Below are positions 16,539 through 26,183 of a DNA stretch of 64,000 bases, piece by piece. The first letter of the stretch is position 1. Every line of letters starts with the position of its first letter. Source of the DNA: Tepidibacillus_B infernus (GTDB lineage Bacteria; Bacillota; Bacilli; Tepidibacillales; Tepidibacillaceae); the NCBI RefSeq assembly GCF_048898065.1, contig NZ_JBLWFI010000001.1, positions 1,116,001-1,180,000 of the forward strand, written 5' to 3'. The notes beneath the pieces are model-generated. The model had not been told where the DNA came from and ran no database searches. It saw only the letters and a list, made by a program, of their open reading frames with translations. The translations under genes and the position numbers were made by a program.

Positions 16539-17648
16539 CTAATTTTTATGATCCATGAAAGTCATCATTTCTTGGTAAAGGTTCGTCGCTGCATCTGGTT
16601 TCCCAATCTTTTTAGCTGCATGAGAAAATTTCTTCCTTCTCTCATCATCCATTAGCCAGCGAATTGTTGAAAGTAAATGTACACCATTCAACTCTTTTTC
16701 TCGAATCATTTTTGCAGCACCTTGGTCTTCCATCCATTTAGCATTCTTCTCTTGATGATTATTCGTAACATAAGGAGAAGGAATAAGAACCGAAGGAATT
16801 CCGAGAGCAGTAATTTCTGCTAAAGAAGAAGCACCTGCACGACTCACAATGAGATCTGTTGCTGCCAATACCTCTGGCATATTGTATAAATATGGATAGA
16901 TAGACACATTGCTTAAATACTGTTCATCAACCATTTTTAATTGCTCATTGATTGTCTCAAAATGAATTTCTCCTGTAACAAAAACAAAGTGATACTCTGG
17001 ATATTGGTGCAATTCAGGTAACATCTCAAGAAATGCTTGGTTAATCGCCTTTGCTCCTCTACTCCCCCCAAAGACTAAAATGATTTTTTTATCCGCAGAG
17101 AGATGTAAGGCCTTTAAACCATTCTCTTTGTTCGCATGAACAACTTCAGTCGCTCTTGGATTCCCTGTAAGACGAATTTTTTTGGCTTTCTTAAAATGCT
17201 CTCTTGCCCCTTCAAAACTGATAGCTACAAGATCTACATAACGTGATAAAAATTGGTTGGTAAGCCCAGGAATCACATTTTGCTCATGAATGATCGTTCG
17301 TACTTTTTTTTGACTTGCTGCATAAAGAACTGGTCCGCAAACATAGCCACCAGTTCCTATAACAAGATCAGGACGAAATTCCTGTATATATTTCTTTGAT
17401 TTTTGAACCCCTCTTAAAAACCGAAGTGCCGTTTTTATATTTTCAAAGGATAATTTTCTTTTAAATCCTGAAATTTCAATTTCAACAAAAGGAATCTCCG
17501 CATTTTGAACGATTTTTTTTTCTAAGCCATTTTTAGAACCAATATATAGAAATTCTGCATTTGGCTCATGCTTCTTTATCTCTCTCACCATCGCCAATGC
17601 TGGATAAATATGCCCACCGGTTCCTCCACCAGATAAAATAACTCTCAT
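16539..17648 (-). CDS. murG: Lipid II synthase MurG
   Basis: Membrane-associated GT-B glycosyltransferase that adds GlcNAc to lipid I to give lipid II. 369 residues. The N-terminal glycine loop SGGGTGGHIYPALA is at the start; the donor-site loop RAGASSLAEITALGIPSVLIPSP is in the C-terminal domain together with VFGGSRGAKAIN. Twelve bases after the spoVE stop, so co-transcribed with its flippase-like partner. Confidence 0.97.
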   Translation of the reverse strand: MRVILSGGGTGGHIYPALAMVREIKKHEPNAEFLYIGSKNGLEKKIVQNAEIPFVEIEISGFKRKLSFENIKTALRFLRGVQKSKKYIQEFRPDLVIGTGGYVCGPVLYAASQKKVRTIIHEQNVIPGLTNQFLSRYVDLVAISFEGAREHFKKAKKIRLTGNPRATEVVHANKENGLKALHLSADKKIILVFGGSRGAKAINQAFLEMLPELHQYPEYHFVFVTGEIHFETINEQLKMVDEQYLSNVSIYPYLYNMPEVLAATDLIVSRAGASSLAEITALGIPSVLIPSPYVTNNHQEKNAKWMEDQGAAKMIREKELNGVHLLSTIRWLMDDERRKKFSHAAKKIGKPDAATNLYQEMMTFMDHKN

Positions 17649-17660
17649 ATCATCACCTAT

Positions 17661-18758
17661 TTAACGCGAATACCGCGAAATATTTAATAGAATACCAATT
17701 GCAGTTAACGTGAGTGTTAATGAAGATCCTCCGTAGCTTAATAATGGTAATGTAATTCCAGTTACTGGAAACATTCCTGTGACAACTCCGATGTTAATCA
17801 CCACTTGGATCATGACCATCCCAATGATTCCTACTGCTAAAAAACTACCAAATAAGTCAGGTGCAGTAATGGCCACTCGAAAACCTCTCCATAGTAAAAT
17901 TAAAAAGAGAATAAGAACAAGTCCCCCGCCAATAAAACCTAATTCTTCTGCAAGAATTGAAAAAATAAAATCTGTCTGTGGTTCAGGAACATATAGATGT
18001 TTTTGTCTACTCATTCCTAACCCAAGTCCTAGTAACCCCCCTGGTCCTATCGCGTAAAGAGATTGAATCAACTGATAACCAGCCCCACGCGGATCTTGCC
18101 AAGGGTCTAAAAAGGCTAAAATTCTTTGAATTCGATAAGGAGCTGCTAGAACAAGACCTGTAAAACCCGCAACTCCAACCATCATTAAACTTAATAAGTG
18201 TTTTATTCTTGCTCCAGAAGTATAAATCATTAAGATCGAAGTGCCAACCAATACTGTCCCTGTTCCTAAATCAGGTTGCATCATGATCAATGCAAAAGCA
18301 AGGCCAAGAATAGCTAAAGGTGGCATAAGTCCTTTTGTAAAATAAATAATTTCTTGCTGGCGTTCAGATAGACGTTTTGCCAAAAAAATGATCATTGCTA
18401 ATTTCGTAAACTCTGAAGGTTGAATACTAAACGCTCCAACACCTAACCAGCTGGTTGCACCATTTCTTGTTATCCCTACACCAGGGATGAGAAGGAGAAT
18501 CAATAGAAAAAAAACAATCAGCAAACCAATCTTGGCCCATTTTTTCCAAACCCAGTAGTCTATGTTCATCATAAAATACATGGAAACGATCCCTAAAATA
18601 GCAAAAAACAATTGGCGCTTAGCATAAAAATACCAATCTCCCATTTCTCGATAGGCTAAAACCGCACTTGCACTATAAACCATTATCACTCCAATTCCTA
18701 ATAATAAAAGGGTAGCAAGTACAATCCACCAATCGGGATTTGATCTTGATTTTATCAT
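17661..18758 (-). CDS. spoVE: SEDS glycosyltransferase SpoVE/FtsW
   Basis: 365 residues with about ten transmembrane helices, SEDS family that polymerises lipid II with a partner class B PBP. Signatures include YSASAVLAYREMGDWYFYAKRQ, QPSEFTKLAMIIFLAKRLS, the loop QPDLGTGTVLVG and GITLPLLSYGGSSL near the C-terminus. The position between murD and murG, in a cluster with spoVD, matches B. subtilis spoVE (spore cortex). It could also serve as the vegetative FtsW if no other copy exists; sequence alone cannot settle this. Confidence 0.93.
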   Translation of the reverse strand: MIKSRSNPDWWIVLATLLLLGIGVIMVYSASAVLAYREMGDWYFYAKRQLFFAILGIVSMYFMMNIDYWVWKKWAKIGLLIVFFLLILLLIPGVGITRNGATSWLGVGAFSIQPSEFTKLAMIIFLAKRLSERQQEIIYFTKGLMPPLAILGLAFALIMMQPDLGTGTVLVGTSILMIYTSGARIKHLLSLMMVGVAGFTGLVLAAPYRIQRILAFLDPWQDPRGAGYQLIQSLYAIGPGGLLGLGLGMSRQKHLYVPEPQTDFIFSILAEELGFIGGGLVLILFLILLWRGFRVAITAPDLFGSFLAVGIIGMVMIQVVINIGVVTGMFPVTGITLPLLSYGGSSLTLTLTAIGILLNISRYSR

Positions 18759-18796
18759 ACAGGAACACCTCTTTACCGTCGTTTAAAAAGCTTGTA

Positions 18797-20161
18797 TCAC
18801 TCTCTATAAAGTCTATGCACAGCATCTTTAAAAATTCGTCCCCGTTCTTCAAATGAAGTAAACATGTCCCAGCTTGCACATGCTGGAGATAATAGAACCG
18901 TATCGCCAGCTACGGAGAGTGAATCTGCTAATTTCACAGCATTAGTAACATTATCGACGGTATAAATCATTTGTATCCCTGCAAGTTCTGCCACTCGCTT
19001 TAATTTTTCTGCTGTTTGACCAAAGGAAATCAAAGCTTTAACACTTTGTTTAAAAGGTTCGATTAGTTCATAAAAATCAATTCCTCGATCTAGACCCCCA
19101 GCGATTAAAATCACTTTTTGATCAAATGATTTTAGCGCCGAAATCGTGGCTTGAGGATTGGTGGCTTTCGAGTCATTAAAATAACTCACTTTCTTCAGGG
19201 TGGTTGTCACGAATTCTAAGCGGTGTTCAACTCCTTTAAATTGACGTAATACTTCACGAATTGAATCCCAATCTGCTCCATATAATCGGCTAGCAGTAAT
19301 TGCAGCTAATGCATTTTCTAAATTATGACCCTTTATAAAAACATCTTTCACGTCAATGACTTCTACTAGGTTGTCGTCATCCTGCCAATAGATTTTGTCA
19401 TCTTGTAAATATGCCCCCTGAGATACAGGATTTTTTGTGGAAATAAGATAAACTTGGCTCTTAATCGAAGGTAGGAGTTCCATACATTTTTCACATTCAG
19501 CATTGATGACAGCATAATCTTGCTCAGTTTGATTTTGGAATAGTTTTGCTTTTGAAGCAATATAATCATCTATCGTTTGGTGATAATCCAAGTGGGCAGG
19601 ATATAGATTTAATAGTACTGCAATGTTTGGTCGAAAAGAAATCGTTCCTTTTAATTGAAAAGAGCTTAATTCGCTGACTAACACTTGATCACTTGTTGCG
19701 TGTAATGCTTGTTCACTAAGTACCGTTCCAATATTTCCAGCTACAATCGGTTGCCGTTTGGCTTGCTTAAGGATCTCACCAATCAATGTCGTTGTTGTTG
19801 TCTTTCCATTCGATCCAGTAATTCCTATCATTGGTGATTTCGAAAGTTGATAAGCGATTTCTACTTCAGTTACAATGGGTATTTTTAGTAGTATTGCCTG
19901 TTCTACTAGAGGAATGGTATAAGGAATTCCTGGATTTTTTACAAGTAGGTCCGTTTCCTCCGTCAATAAATCATCTGGGTGTCTACCACAAATGACCTGA
20001 ATCCCTAATTCCTCCAATTCCTTTTTCTCAGGACATTTTTCTTCTGGTTTCACATCGTTAACAATCACTTTTGCCCCTAATTGATGTATAATTTTTGCGA
20101 TCGTTGTCCCACTTTTTGCAAGCCCCAAAACGACAACGTTTTTCCCCTCAAACTTGACCAT
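18797..20161 (-). CDS. murD: UDP-MurNAc-L-alanine:D-glutamate ligase MurD
   Basis: ATP-dependent addition of D-glutamate to the peptide stem. 454 residues in three domains: Rossmann UDP-binding domain with VVVLGLAKSGTT, central ATPase with P-loop GITGSNGKTTTT (about residue 112), and C-terminal domain with YFNDSKATNPQAT and LLSPACASWDMF. Next to mraY (15 bp) and spoVE (38 bp) on one strand. murC is not in this window, as usual for Bacillales. Confidence 0.97.
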   Translation of the reverse strand: MVKFEGKNVVVLGLAKSGTTIAKIIHQLGAKVIVNDVKPEEKCPEKKELEELGIQVICGRHPDDLLTEETDLLVKNPGIPYTIPLVEQAILLKIPIVTEVEIAYQLSKSPMIGITGSNGKTTTTTLIGEILKQAKRQPIVAGNIGTVLSEQALHATSDQVLVSELSSFQLKGTISFRPNIAVLLNLYPAHLDYHQTIDDYIASKAKLFQNQTEQDYAVINAECEKCMELLPSIKSQVYLISTKNPVSQGAYLQDDKIYWQDDDNLVEVIDVKDVFIKGHNLENALAAITASRLYGADWDSIREVLRQFKGVEHRLEFVTTTLKKVSYFNDSKATNPQATISALKSFDQKVILIAGGLDRGIDFYELIEPFKQSVKALISFGQTAEKLKRVAELAGIQMIYTVDNVTNAVKLADSLSVAGDTVLLSPACASWDMFTSFEERGRIFKDAVHRLYRE

Positions 20162-20176
20162 GTTTCATCTCTCCTA

Positions 20177-21139
20177 TTAATGTAGCACCTCTAGATAGAT
20201 ACCTAATCCTGCAAATATAAATCCAACTATCCAAAAGACCATCACTACTTTCCATTCAGACCAACCGGACAACTCAAAATGATGATGGATTGGACTCATA
20301 CGAAAAACTCGTTTTCCTCTCGTCTGGAAGGAAATGACTTGAATGATGACGGATAGCACCTCTAATACATAAACACCACCGATAATGACCAAAAGTAATT
20401 CCGTCTTCGTTAAAATGGCCATCGTTGCAAGAGCCCCACCAATCCCTAATGAGCCAGTGTCTCCCATAAATAACTTAGCAGGATGAGCGTTTTTTACAAG
20501 AAAGCCTAAAACTGCCCCTACCATTGCAGCACCAAAAATGGCGACCTCAAACTGAGTAGTACTCAAAGCGATAATTGAAAATGCACCAAAAGAAATGGCA
20601 CTACTACCTGCAAGTAAACCATCTAATCCATCAGTTAAATTCACTGCATTTGAGGTTCCAATGACCATAAAGAGAATAAAAGGAAAATAAAGCCATCCCA
20701 TATGAATTTCCCAAGGTAAGCCAGGAATATACAATGTGGTATCATGGCCTTGCTTAAGTAAAAAATAAGATAAAAGAACCGAGATGAATAATTGTCCAAG
20801 AAGTTTTTGTTTTGCTGTTAGTCCTAAGTTTCTTTTCTTGATGATCTTGATAAAATCATCAAGAAAACCCAAAAAACCAAATCCTAAAGTTACTAAAAGT
20901 AAAAGAAATAAGTTCTGGTTTAAAGGTGAAAATTTTAAAACTGTAAAAATAAGGGCTAAATAAATAATGATGCCACCCATAGTAGGAGTTCCAGCTTTTT
21001 TTTGATGTAATTGTGGCCCTTCCTCCCTAATTGACTGTCCAAATTTAAGTCTTCTTAAGATCGGAATAAATAAAGGGCCAAGTAGTGTGGCAATCAAAAA
21101 TGATGCGATGATGGTATAAATAATAATTCGTAGTTCCAT
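20177..21139 (-). CDS. mraY: Phospho-MurNAc-pentapeptide translocase MraY
   Basis: Makes lipid I by moving phospho-MurNAc-pentapeptide onto undecaprenyl phosphate. 320 residues, about ten membrane spans. Key motifs: FLDDFIKIIKKRNLGL (Asp pair and Lys), NAVNLTDGLDGLLAGSSAI, FMGDTGSLGIGG and the histidine motif MSPIHHHFELSGW. Starts 47 bp behind murF. Intact and normal length. Confidence 0.97.
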   Translation of the reverse strand: MELRIIIYTIIASFLIATLLGPLFIPILRRLKFGQSIREEGPQLHQKKAGTPTMGGIIIYLALIFTVLKFSPLNQNLFLLLLVTLGFGFLGFLDDFIKIIKKRNLGLTAKQKLLGQLFISVLLSYFLLKQGHDTTLYIPGLPWEIHMGWLYFPFILFMVIGTSNAVNLTDGLDGLLAGSSAISFGAFSIIALSTTQFEVAIFGAAMVGAVLGFLVKNAHPAKLFMGDTGSLGIGGALATMAILTKTELLLVIIGGVYVLEVLSVIIQVISFQTRGKRVFRMSPIHHHFELSGWSEWKVVMVFWIVGFIFAGLGIYLEVLH

Positions 21140-21186
21140 AATTGTTTTTTCCCCTTTTTCATCCCTTTATTTTTCAGTAAGAGTGG

Positions 21187-22560
21187 TTAAACCAAGCTTT
21201 CGACCACTTTCTCTAAATGTACTCCTCTAGAGGCTTTTAGCAAAATCATGGTTTTTGGGTTTGAATGTTGTAATACAAATTCAGATAAGTGGTTAAAATC
21301 TTTAATATAATGAACCTGTTCTTCAACCATTCCAGCTTCTTGTGCCCCTTCAGCAATCCATCGCCCATCTTTACCCGTTGTAACGAGTAAATCAATCTGT
21401 AAGCCTGCACAGACTCTTCCAATTTCCAAGTGATATTCTTTCGCATATTCACCTAATTCTAACATATCCCCTAATACCGCTATTTTTTTATCGTTTTGAA
21501 ATGTAGAGAGTAATTGTAAACTAGCTTTCATTGAAGTGGGACTGGCGTTATATACATCATTCAAAAGGATCGCTCCATTTTTAGCGATCATCTTTTCAAG
21601 GCGCATGCTAGTCAACTGAGGATCTTTCAACCCTTGTTGAATCTTCTCAATCGAAATATGAAGACACTTCCCCACTTCAACCGCCATTAAAGCATTGATC
21701 ACATTGTGTAGACCTAATAATGGTAAAGAATAAGAAACTTGATCTTGGCTATTAAATTGAATTCCCTTTGTTCCATCTAGATTTACTTTTACAGGGTAAA
21801 CATCATTTTCTTTGTTTTCTCCTACCCATTTTAAATGAAAATGAAGATTTTGGTTGGCTAAATAGTCGCGTAGTAAAGGCTCATCTCCATTTAAAATAAG
21901 TGTACCATTTTCTTGTAAACCTTCAATGACTTCTAATTTAGCTGCAGCAATTGCTTTTCTTGAACCCAAAAATTCAATATGGGACTCTCCGATATTTGTT
22001 ATCACTGCAATCTGGGGCTTAGCAATTTCAGAAAGAAGCGCAATTTCTCCTTTATTGCTCATTCCCATCTCAATCACAGCCAATTCTGTTTCTTCGGGCA
22101 TCGTTAACAAGGTTAAGGGTACACCAATATGGTTATTCAAATTTCCTTTTGTTTTGTGAACAGTGTATGTTGTAGAAAGAACAGAAGCAATTAAATCTTT
22201 GGTCGTCGTTTTTCCATTACTTCCAGTCACAGCAACAATGGTGGGATTTATCTTTTTACGATAATATTTCGCTAAATCTTGCAAGGCAACCAATGTATCG
22301 GCAACAAGAATAAAAGGAATCTTCACATCTTTAGGAATCGTCTTTAACGATTGCCACAAGGCTACCACTGCACCTTGCTCCTCTGCCATTTTGATAAATT
22401 GATGGCCATCAAATCGTTCACCAATTAAGGGGACAAATAAATCCCCTTTTGTAATTTTTCTCGAATCAGTGCTTACCCCTGTTACCACTAGCTTTTCAGC
22501 AAAAGGTTGATAAAGCCGACCAGAAACGGATTGGATGATTTCATTTAATGTTAACTTCAT
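21187..22560 (-). CDS. murF: UDP-MurNAc-tripeptide:D-Ala-D-Ala ligase MurF
   Basis: Adds D-Ala-D-Ala to finish the UDP-MurNAc-pentapeptide. 457 residues. Mur-ligase domains: N-terminal GDLFVPLIGERFDGHQF, P-loop AVTGSNGKTTTKD, central GMSNKGEIALL and C-terminal ILLNDVYNASPTSMKASL. The start codon overlaps the murE stop by 4 bp (ATGA), indicating translational coupling of two successive enzymes. Confidence 0.97.
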   Translation of the reverse strand: MKLTLNEIIQSVSGRLYQPFAEKLVVTGVSTDSRKITKGDLFVPLIGERFDGHQFIKMAEEQGAVVALWQSLKTIPKDVKIPFILVADTLVALQDLAKYYRKKINPTIVAVTGSNGKTTTKDLIASVLSTTYTVHKTKGNLNNHIGVPLTLLTMPEETELAVIEMGMSNKGEIALLSEIAKPQIAVITNIGESHIEFLGSRKAIAAAKLEVIEGLQENGTLILNGDEPLLRDYLANQNLHFHLKWVGENKENDVYPVKVNLDGTKGIQFNSQDQVSYSLPLLGLHNVINALMAVEVGKCLHISIEKIQQGLKDPQLTSMRLEKMIAKNGAILLNDVYNASPTSMKASLQLLSTFQNDKKIAVLGDMLELGEYAKEYHLEIGRVCAGLQIDLLVTTGKDGRWIAEGAQEAGMVEEQVHYIKDFNHLSEFVLQHSNPKTMILLKASRGVHLEKVVESLV

Positions 22561-24044
22561 GAGCGCTTGCTCCTTATCGCATCTCTTGCTATTTCCCGAT
22601 CATCAAAATGAATCGTTTTATTTTTTAAAATTTGATAGGTTTCATGACCTTTTCCAGCAATGAGAATCACATCGTCTTTCTTTGCTTGTGAAACCGCATA
22701 TTCGATTGCTTCTTTTCGATCAATGATTACAATATATTTATTCGTATCAACCCCTGTTTTTTCAATTCCAACTAAGATGTCGTGGATGATTTGCTCTGGA
22801 TTTTCTGACCGAGGGTTATCAGATGTAACTACAGCGATATCACTATATTTAACAGCAATCTCTCCCATGATTGGACGCTTCGTTTTATCACGATCACCAC
22901 CAGCTCCAAAGACGCAGTAAATTTTGCCTTTTGCAAATTCTTTTACTGTCTTTAAAATATTTTCCAAGCTGTCAGGAGTATGGGCATAATCCACCAAAAC
23001 GGTATAATCCTGTCCTTCATTCACTGGCTCAAAACGACCGTCAACTCCGGAGATTTGTTCTAAACTTTGCTTTATTTGATCAAGAGAAATTCCTTCGATC
23101 AATCCAACAGTCATTGCTGCAAGCGCATTATAAACACTAAATTTACCAATCATTTTTAGTTGAATATCAATATTGCCTCTAAAAGTTTCTACTGCAAAGG
23201 ATGTACCTTGGGCATCAATATGAATATCCAAGGCTTTAACATCTGCATCATGATCAATTCCATAGGTTATGACTTGTGCAGCAGTAACTTGTTGAAAATA
23301 TTCACTTGCCTGATCATCGGCATTTAAGACTGCGTATTTATTTTCTTCGAGTAACGAATGAAATGTATTCCCTAATTGAGAAAATAATAATCCTTTCGCA
23401 TCACGATATTTTTCCATGGTCAGATGATAATCTAAATGATCTTGAGTTAAATTGGTAAAAACACCAATATGATAATTGACTCCTCTCACTCTTCCCATGT
23501 CTAACGCATGAGAAGAAACCTCCATAATAGCGTAGTCTGATCCCACCTTCACCATTTTAGCAAAACTTTGCTGTAATAAAAGAGCATCTGGAGTGGTATT
23601 TTTTGCCTCGACGATCTCATTACCAATTTTCATCTTGATCGTCCCAATTAAACCAGAAAGATGGCCTTGATCTGCAAGAATTTTTTCGATTAAATGTGTT
23701 GTTGTTGTTTTTCCATTTGTACCAGTTACACCGATCACTTTCAACTTTTGTGAAGGATGTTGGTAAAACAGATCCGCAATCATCGCCATGGCAAAGCGTG
23801 CATCTTTTACAATGACTTGGGGAACTTGAAGATCTAATGGCCTTTCACAAAGAATTGCCACAGCTCCTTGTTCTACGGCCTTTTGAGCAAAATCATGTCC
23901 ATCAACTGTAAAACCAGGCAAGCAAATAAATAAGTCACCCGCTTTTACCTTTCTTGAATCTACTTCAACTCCATTTATTTCAACATTGGGATTACCAATC
24001 ATTTTAGCTGTTAAAATAGGTGCTATGATTTGAGATAATTTCAT
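22557..24044 (-). CDS. murE: UDP-MurNAc-L-Ala-D-Glu:meso-diaminopimelate ligase MurE
   Basis: Adds the third stem residue. 495 residues with Mur-ligase layout: N-terminal GDLFICLPGFTVDGHDFA, P-loop GVTGTNGKTTTTHLI, central EVSSHALDMGRV and C-terminal DYAHTPDSLENIL. The specificity motif TSDNPRSENPE contains DNPR, which is typical of enzymes that use meso-diaminopimelate, so the wall is probably A1-gamma type. A terminator after spoVD and a candidate promoter lie upstream. Confidence 0.97.
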   Translation of the reverse strand: MKLSQIIAPILTAKMIGNPNVEINGVEVDSRKVKAGDLFICLPGFTVDGHDFAQKAVEQGAVAILCERPLDLQVPQVIVKDARFAMAMIADLFYQHPSQKLKVIGVTGTNGKTTTTHLIEKILADQGHLSGLIGTIKMKIGNEIVEAKNTTPDALLLQQSFAKMVKVGSDYAIMEVSSHALDMGRVRGVNYHIGVFTNLTQDHLDYHLTMEKYRDAKGLLFSQLGNTFHSLLEENKYAVLNADDQASEYFQQVTAAQVITYGIDHDADVKALDIHIDAQGTSFAVETFRGNIDIQLKMIGKFSVYNALAAMTVGLIEGISLDQIKQSLEQISGVDGRFEPVNEGQDYTVLVDYAHTPDSLENILKTVKEFAKGKIYCVFGAGGDRDKTKRPIMGEIAVKYSDIAVVTSDNPRSENPEQIIHDILVGIEKTGVDTNKYIVIIDRKEAIEYAVSQAKKDDVILIAGKGHETYQILKNKTIHFDDREIARDAIRSKRS

Positions 24045-24073
24045 AATCTCTGTCCCTCCTAAACCTTAGTTCC

Positions 24074-24104
24074 ATTATAGACAAAAACAGATTAAAAAAG
24101 ACAA
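24074..24104 (-). promoter_or_regulatory. Candidate promoter for murE and downstream genes
   Basis: TTGTCT at 24104..24099 and TATAAT at 24079..24074 with a 19-bp spacer. The -10 is perfect but the spacer is long. It makes sense because a terminator sits just upstream, between spoVD and murE. Confidence 0.45.
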
Positions 24105-24130
24105 TAAATAAAGATACGGAGTAAACATAT

Positions 24131-24169
24131 AAACAAAAGAAAAGCCAGGTTACCAAACTTTCTCCTGGC
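24131..24169 (-). terminator. Intrinsic terminator between spoVD and murE
   Basis: GCCAGG (24144-24149) pairs with CCTGGC (24164-24169), followed on the minus strand by TTTTCTTTTGTTT. It lies 19 bp after the spoVD stop and would separate a spoVD transcript from the murE-onward genes. Confidence 0.7.
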
Positions 24170-24187
24170 AATTCTATCAGATTTATT

Positions 24188-26116
24188 TTAATCCCCTTTT
24201 TGTTGATTGTCACTAAAATAAATTCGAATCGTTGAACCTTTTTCAACTCTTTCACCAGGTTTTGGAATTTGTTGAACTACCCTCATTCCATCACCCTTTG
24301 CTTCTAATTTGAAATTATAATATAGATTACGTATATCATTCCTTGTTACACCAATCAGATCAGGTACCTCCACATAAGGGGTATCGATTCCATATCTATC
24401 TTTTCTAGGAAGTTGGTCCTTTCTTGGCTTAACCCCTAGATATTGCAGGCTATCTTCTAAAATATTTTTTACGATAGGGGCAGCAACAACACCACCAAAT
24501 TGGATTCCCTGTGGGTTATCAATGGCAACATAAATCACAATTTCTGGTTTATCCGCTGGAGCAAATCCAATAAAGGAAACAATATGGTTATTTGCTAAAT
24601 ACCCACCATTTGGTCCAATTTTTTGAGCCGTACCTGTTTTTCCTCCCACTCGATAACCATCGATATAGGCGTTTCTACCAGTACCATTTGCTACAACACT
24701 TTCAAGGGTTTCTCTTACCTTTTTTGAAGTTTCAGGTGAGATGACCTGTCGCTTTACTTCTGGACTATTGATCAAAAGCACTTCATCTGTTACAGGGTCA
24801 TGGACTTCTTTAAGTAAATGTGGCGTTAAGAGTTTTCCTCCATTGATTGCTGCTGAAACAGCTGCAACCTGCTGAATCGGAGTAACCGAAACCCCCTGCC
24901 CAAAGGAAGTGGTTGCTAATTCCACAGGACCAATTCGATTCATATCAAACAAGATTCCTTTTTGTTCACCCCTCAAATCAATTCCGGTCTTAGCACCAAA
25001 ACCAAAGGATTTAATATAAGAAAATAATTTCTCTGTTCCTAACTTTTGCCCCATCACCACAAAACCTGGATTACAGGAATTTTCAACAACTTGTAAAAAA
25101 GTCTCTGAACCGTGTCCTCCGCTTTTCCAACAATGGAGATCTGTACCTGCTACATTTATATAACCTGGGTCAAAAAACTGATCAGTTAAGTCTATTTTAT
25201 CTTCCTCAAGGGCAGCAGCAAGTGTGATAATTTTAAAGGTAGAACCTGGTTCATAGGCCATCCAGATCGGAAGATTACGATTATAGATTTCGCTTGGATA
25301 ATCTGCAAAGTTAGTAGGATCATAATTTGGCCGACTAGCCATCCCAAGGATTTCTCCCGTATTGGGATCCATTGCAATCGCTATGGCATGCTCTGCTTGA
25401 TAGGTAAGCATTGCTTGATCTAGTTCTCTTTCAATATAAGATTGGATATTTTTATCAATGGTTAAGATTAGATTATTCCCATCCTTTGGTGGAGTGAAAG
25501 AATCACTTTGATTAGGCATTCTTCTGCCAGTAACATCTGATGGAAAGGAAATGGCCCCATCTTTTCCCGTTAACAAATCGTCGTACACCACTTCAATTCC
25601 AGCCAAACCTTGGTTATCAATCCCGACAAAACCTAAGATATGGGAAGCAAAATCTTTTTCAGGATAAAAGCGTCTGCTTTCTTCAGCAATTGCAATGCCA
25701 GGCAATCTTAATGCTTTGATTTTTTTGGCATCTTCTTCGGAAATTTTTCGAGCCACTTTGACGATCAATGTTCTTTGTGTAATCAGTTTATATATTTTTT
25801 CTTCACTCATATGTAAGATATTAGCTAATTCTCTAGCTGCCTTCTGTGGTTCTCTAACTTGGACAGGAATGGCAACTACTGTTGGTGCACTGATATTGTA
25901 AGCTAAAATTTCTCCGTTGCGATCGTAGATTTTTCCCCTTTTTGCTTCAACTGGTATATCTCTTTTAAAAAGCTCCTCTGCTTGTTCAGCTAACCATTTC
26001 CCTTGAACAAGTTGAATATATCCCAATCTGCCAATAAGAGAAATAAACAGAAAGGTTCCAATGATTAAGGAAAGCCAGATCCGTTTTCTTACTGTGACTT
26101 GAGAAACGCGTCTCAC
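24188..26116 (-). CDS. spoVD: Class B penicillin-binding protein SpoVD
   Basis: Transpeptidase for spore cortex peptidoglycan, partner of SpoVE. 642 residues: membrane anchor (about 14-33), PBP dimer domain, transpeptidase domain with S292-T-F-K, S347-C-N and K493-T-G, and one C-terminal PASTA domain (PYVEVPDLIGVTRNDIRNL). A single PASTA and the position beside murE match B. subtilis SpoVD; the neighbouring PBP has two. GTG start with GGGGG upstream. A hairpin lies in the gap behind pbpB. Confidence 0.94.
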   Translation of the reverse strand: MRRVSQVTVRKRIWLSLIIGTFLFISLIGRLGYIQLVQGKWLAEQAEELFKRDIPVEAKRGKIYDRNGEILAYNISAPTVVAIPVQVREPQKAARELANILHMSEEKIYKLITQRTLIVKVARKISEEDAKKIKALRLPGIAIAEESRRFYPEKDFASHILGFVGIDNQGLAGIEVVYDDLLTGKDGAISFPSDVTGRRMPNQSDSFTPPKDGNNLILTIDKNIQSYIERELDQAMLTYQAEHAIAIAMDPNTGEILGMASRPNYDPTNFADYPSEIYNRNLPIWMAYEPGSTFKIITLAAALEEDKIDLTDQFFDPGYINVAGTDLHCWKSGGHGSETFLQVVENSCNPGFVVMGQKLGTEKLFSYIKSFGFGAKTGIDLRGEQKGILFDMNRIGPVELATTSFGQGVSVTPIQQVAAVSAAINGGKLLTPHLLKEVHDPVTDEVLLINSPEVKRQVISPETSKKVRETLESVVANGTGRNAYIDGYRVGGKTGTAQKIGPNGGYLANNHIVSFIGFAPADKPEIVIYVAIDNPQGIQFGGVVAAPIVKNILEDSLQYLGVKPRKDQLPRKDRYGIDTPYVEVPDLIGVTRNDIRNLYYNFKLEAKGDGMRVVQQIPKPGERVEKGSTIRIYFSDNQQKGD

Positions 26117-26130
26117 CTTTTGTCCCCCTT

Positions 26131-26169
26131 TTCAAACTCTTTCTATATCAACTTTATTCAGAGTTTGAA
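26131..26169 (-). repeat. Inverted repeat in the pbpB-spoVD gap
   Basis: TTCAAACTCT (26131-26140) and AGAGTTTGAA (26160-26169), perfect 10-bp arms with a 19-base loop, ending a few bases before the spoVD ribosome site. No U run follows, so it is more likely a processing or translation-control hairpin than a terminator. Confidence 0.6.
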
Positions 26170-26183
26170 ATCAATAGAACAAG

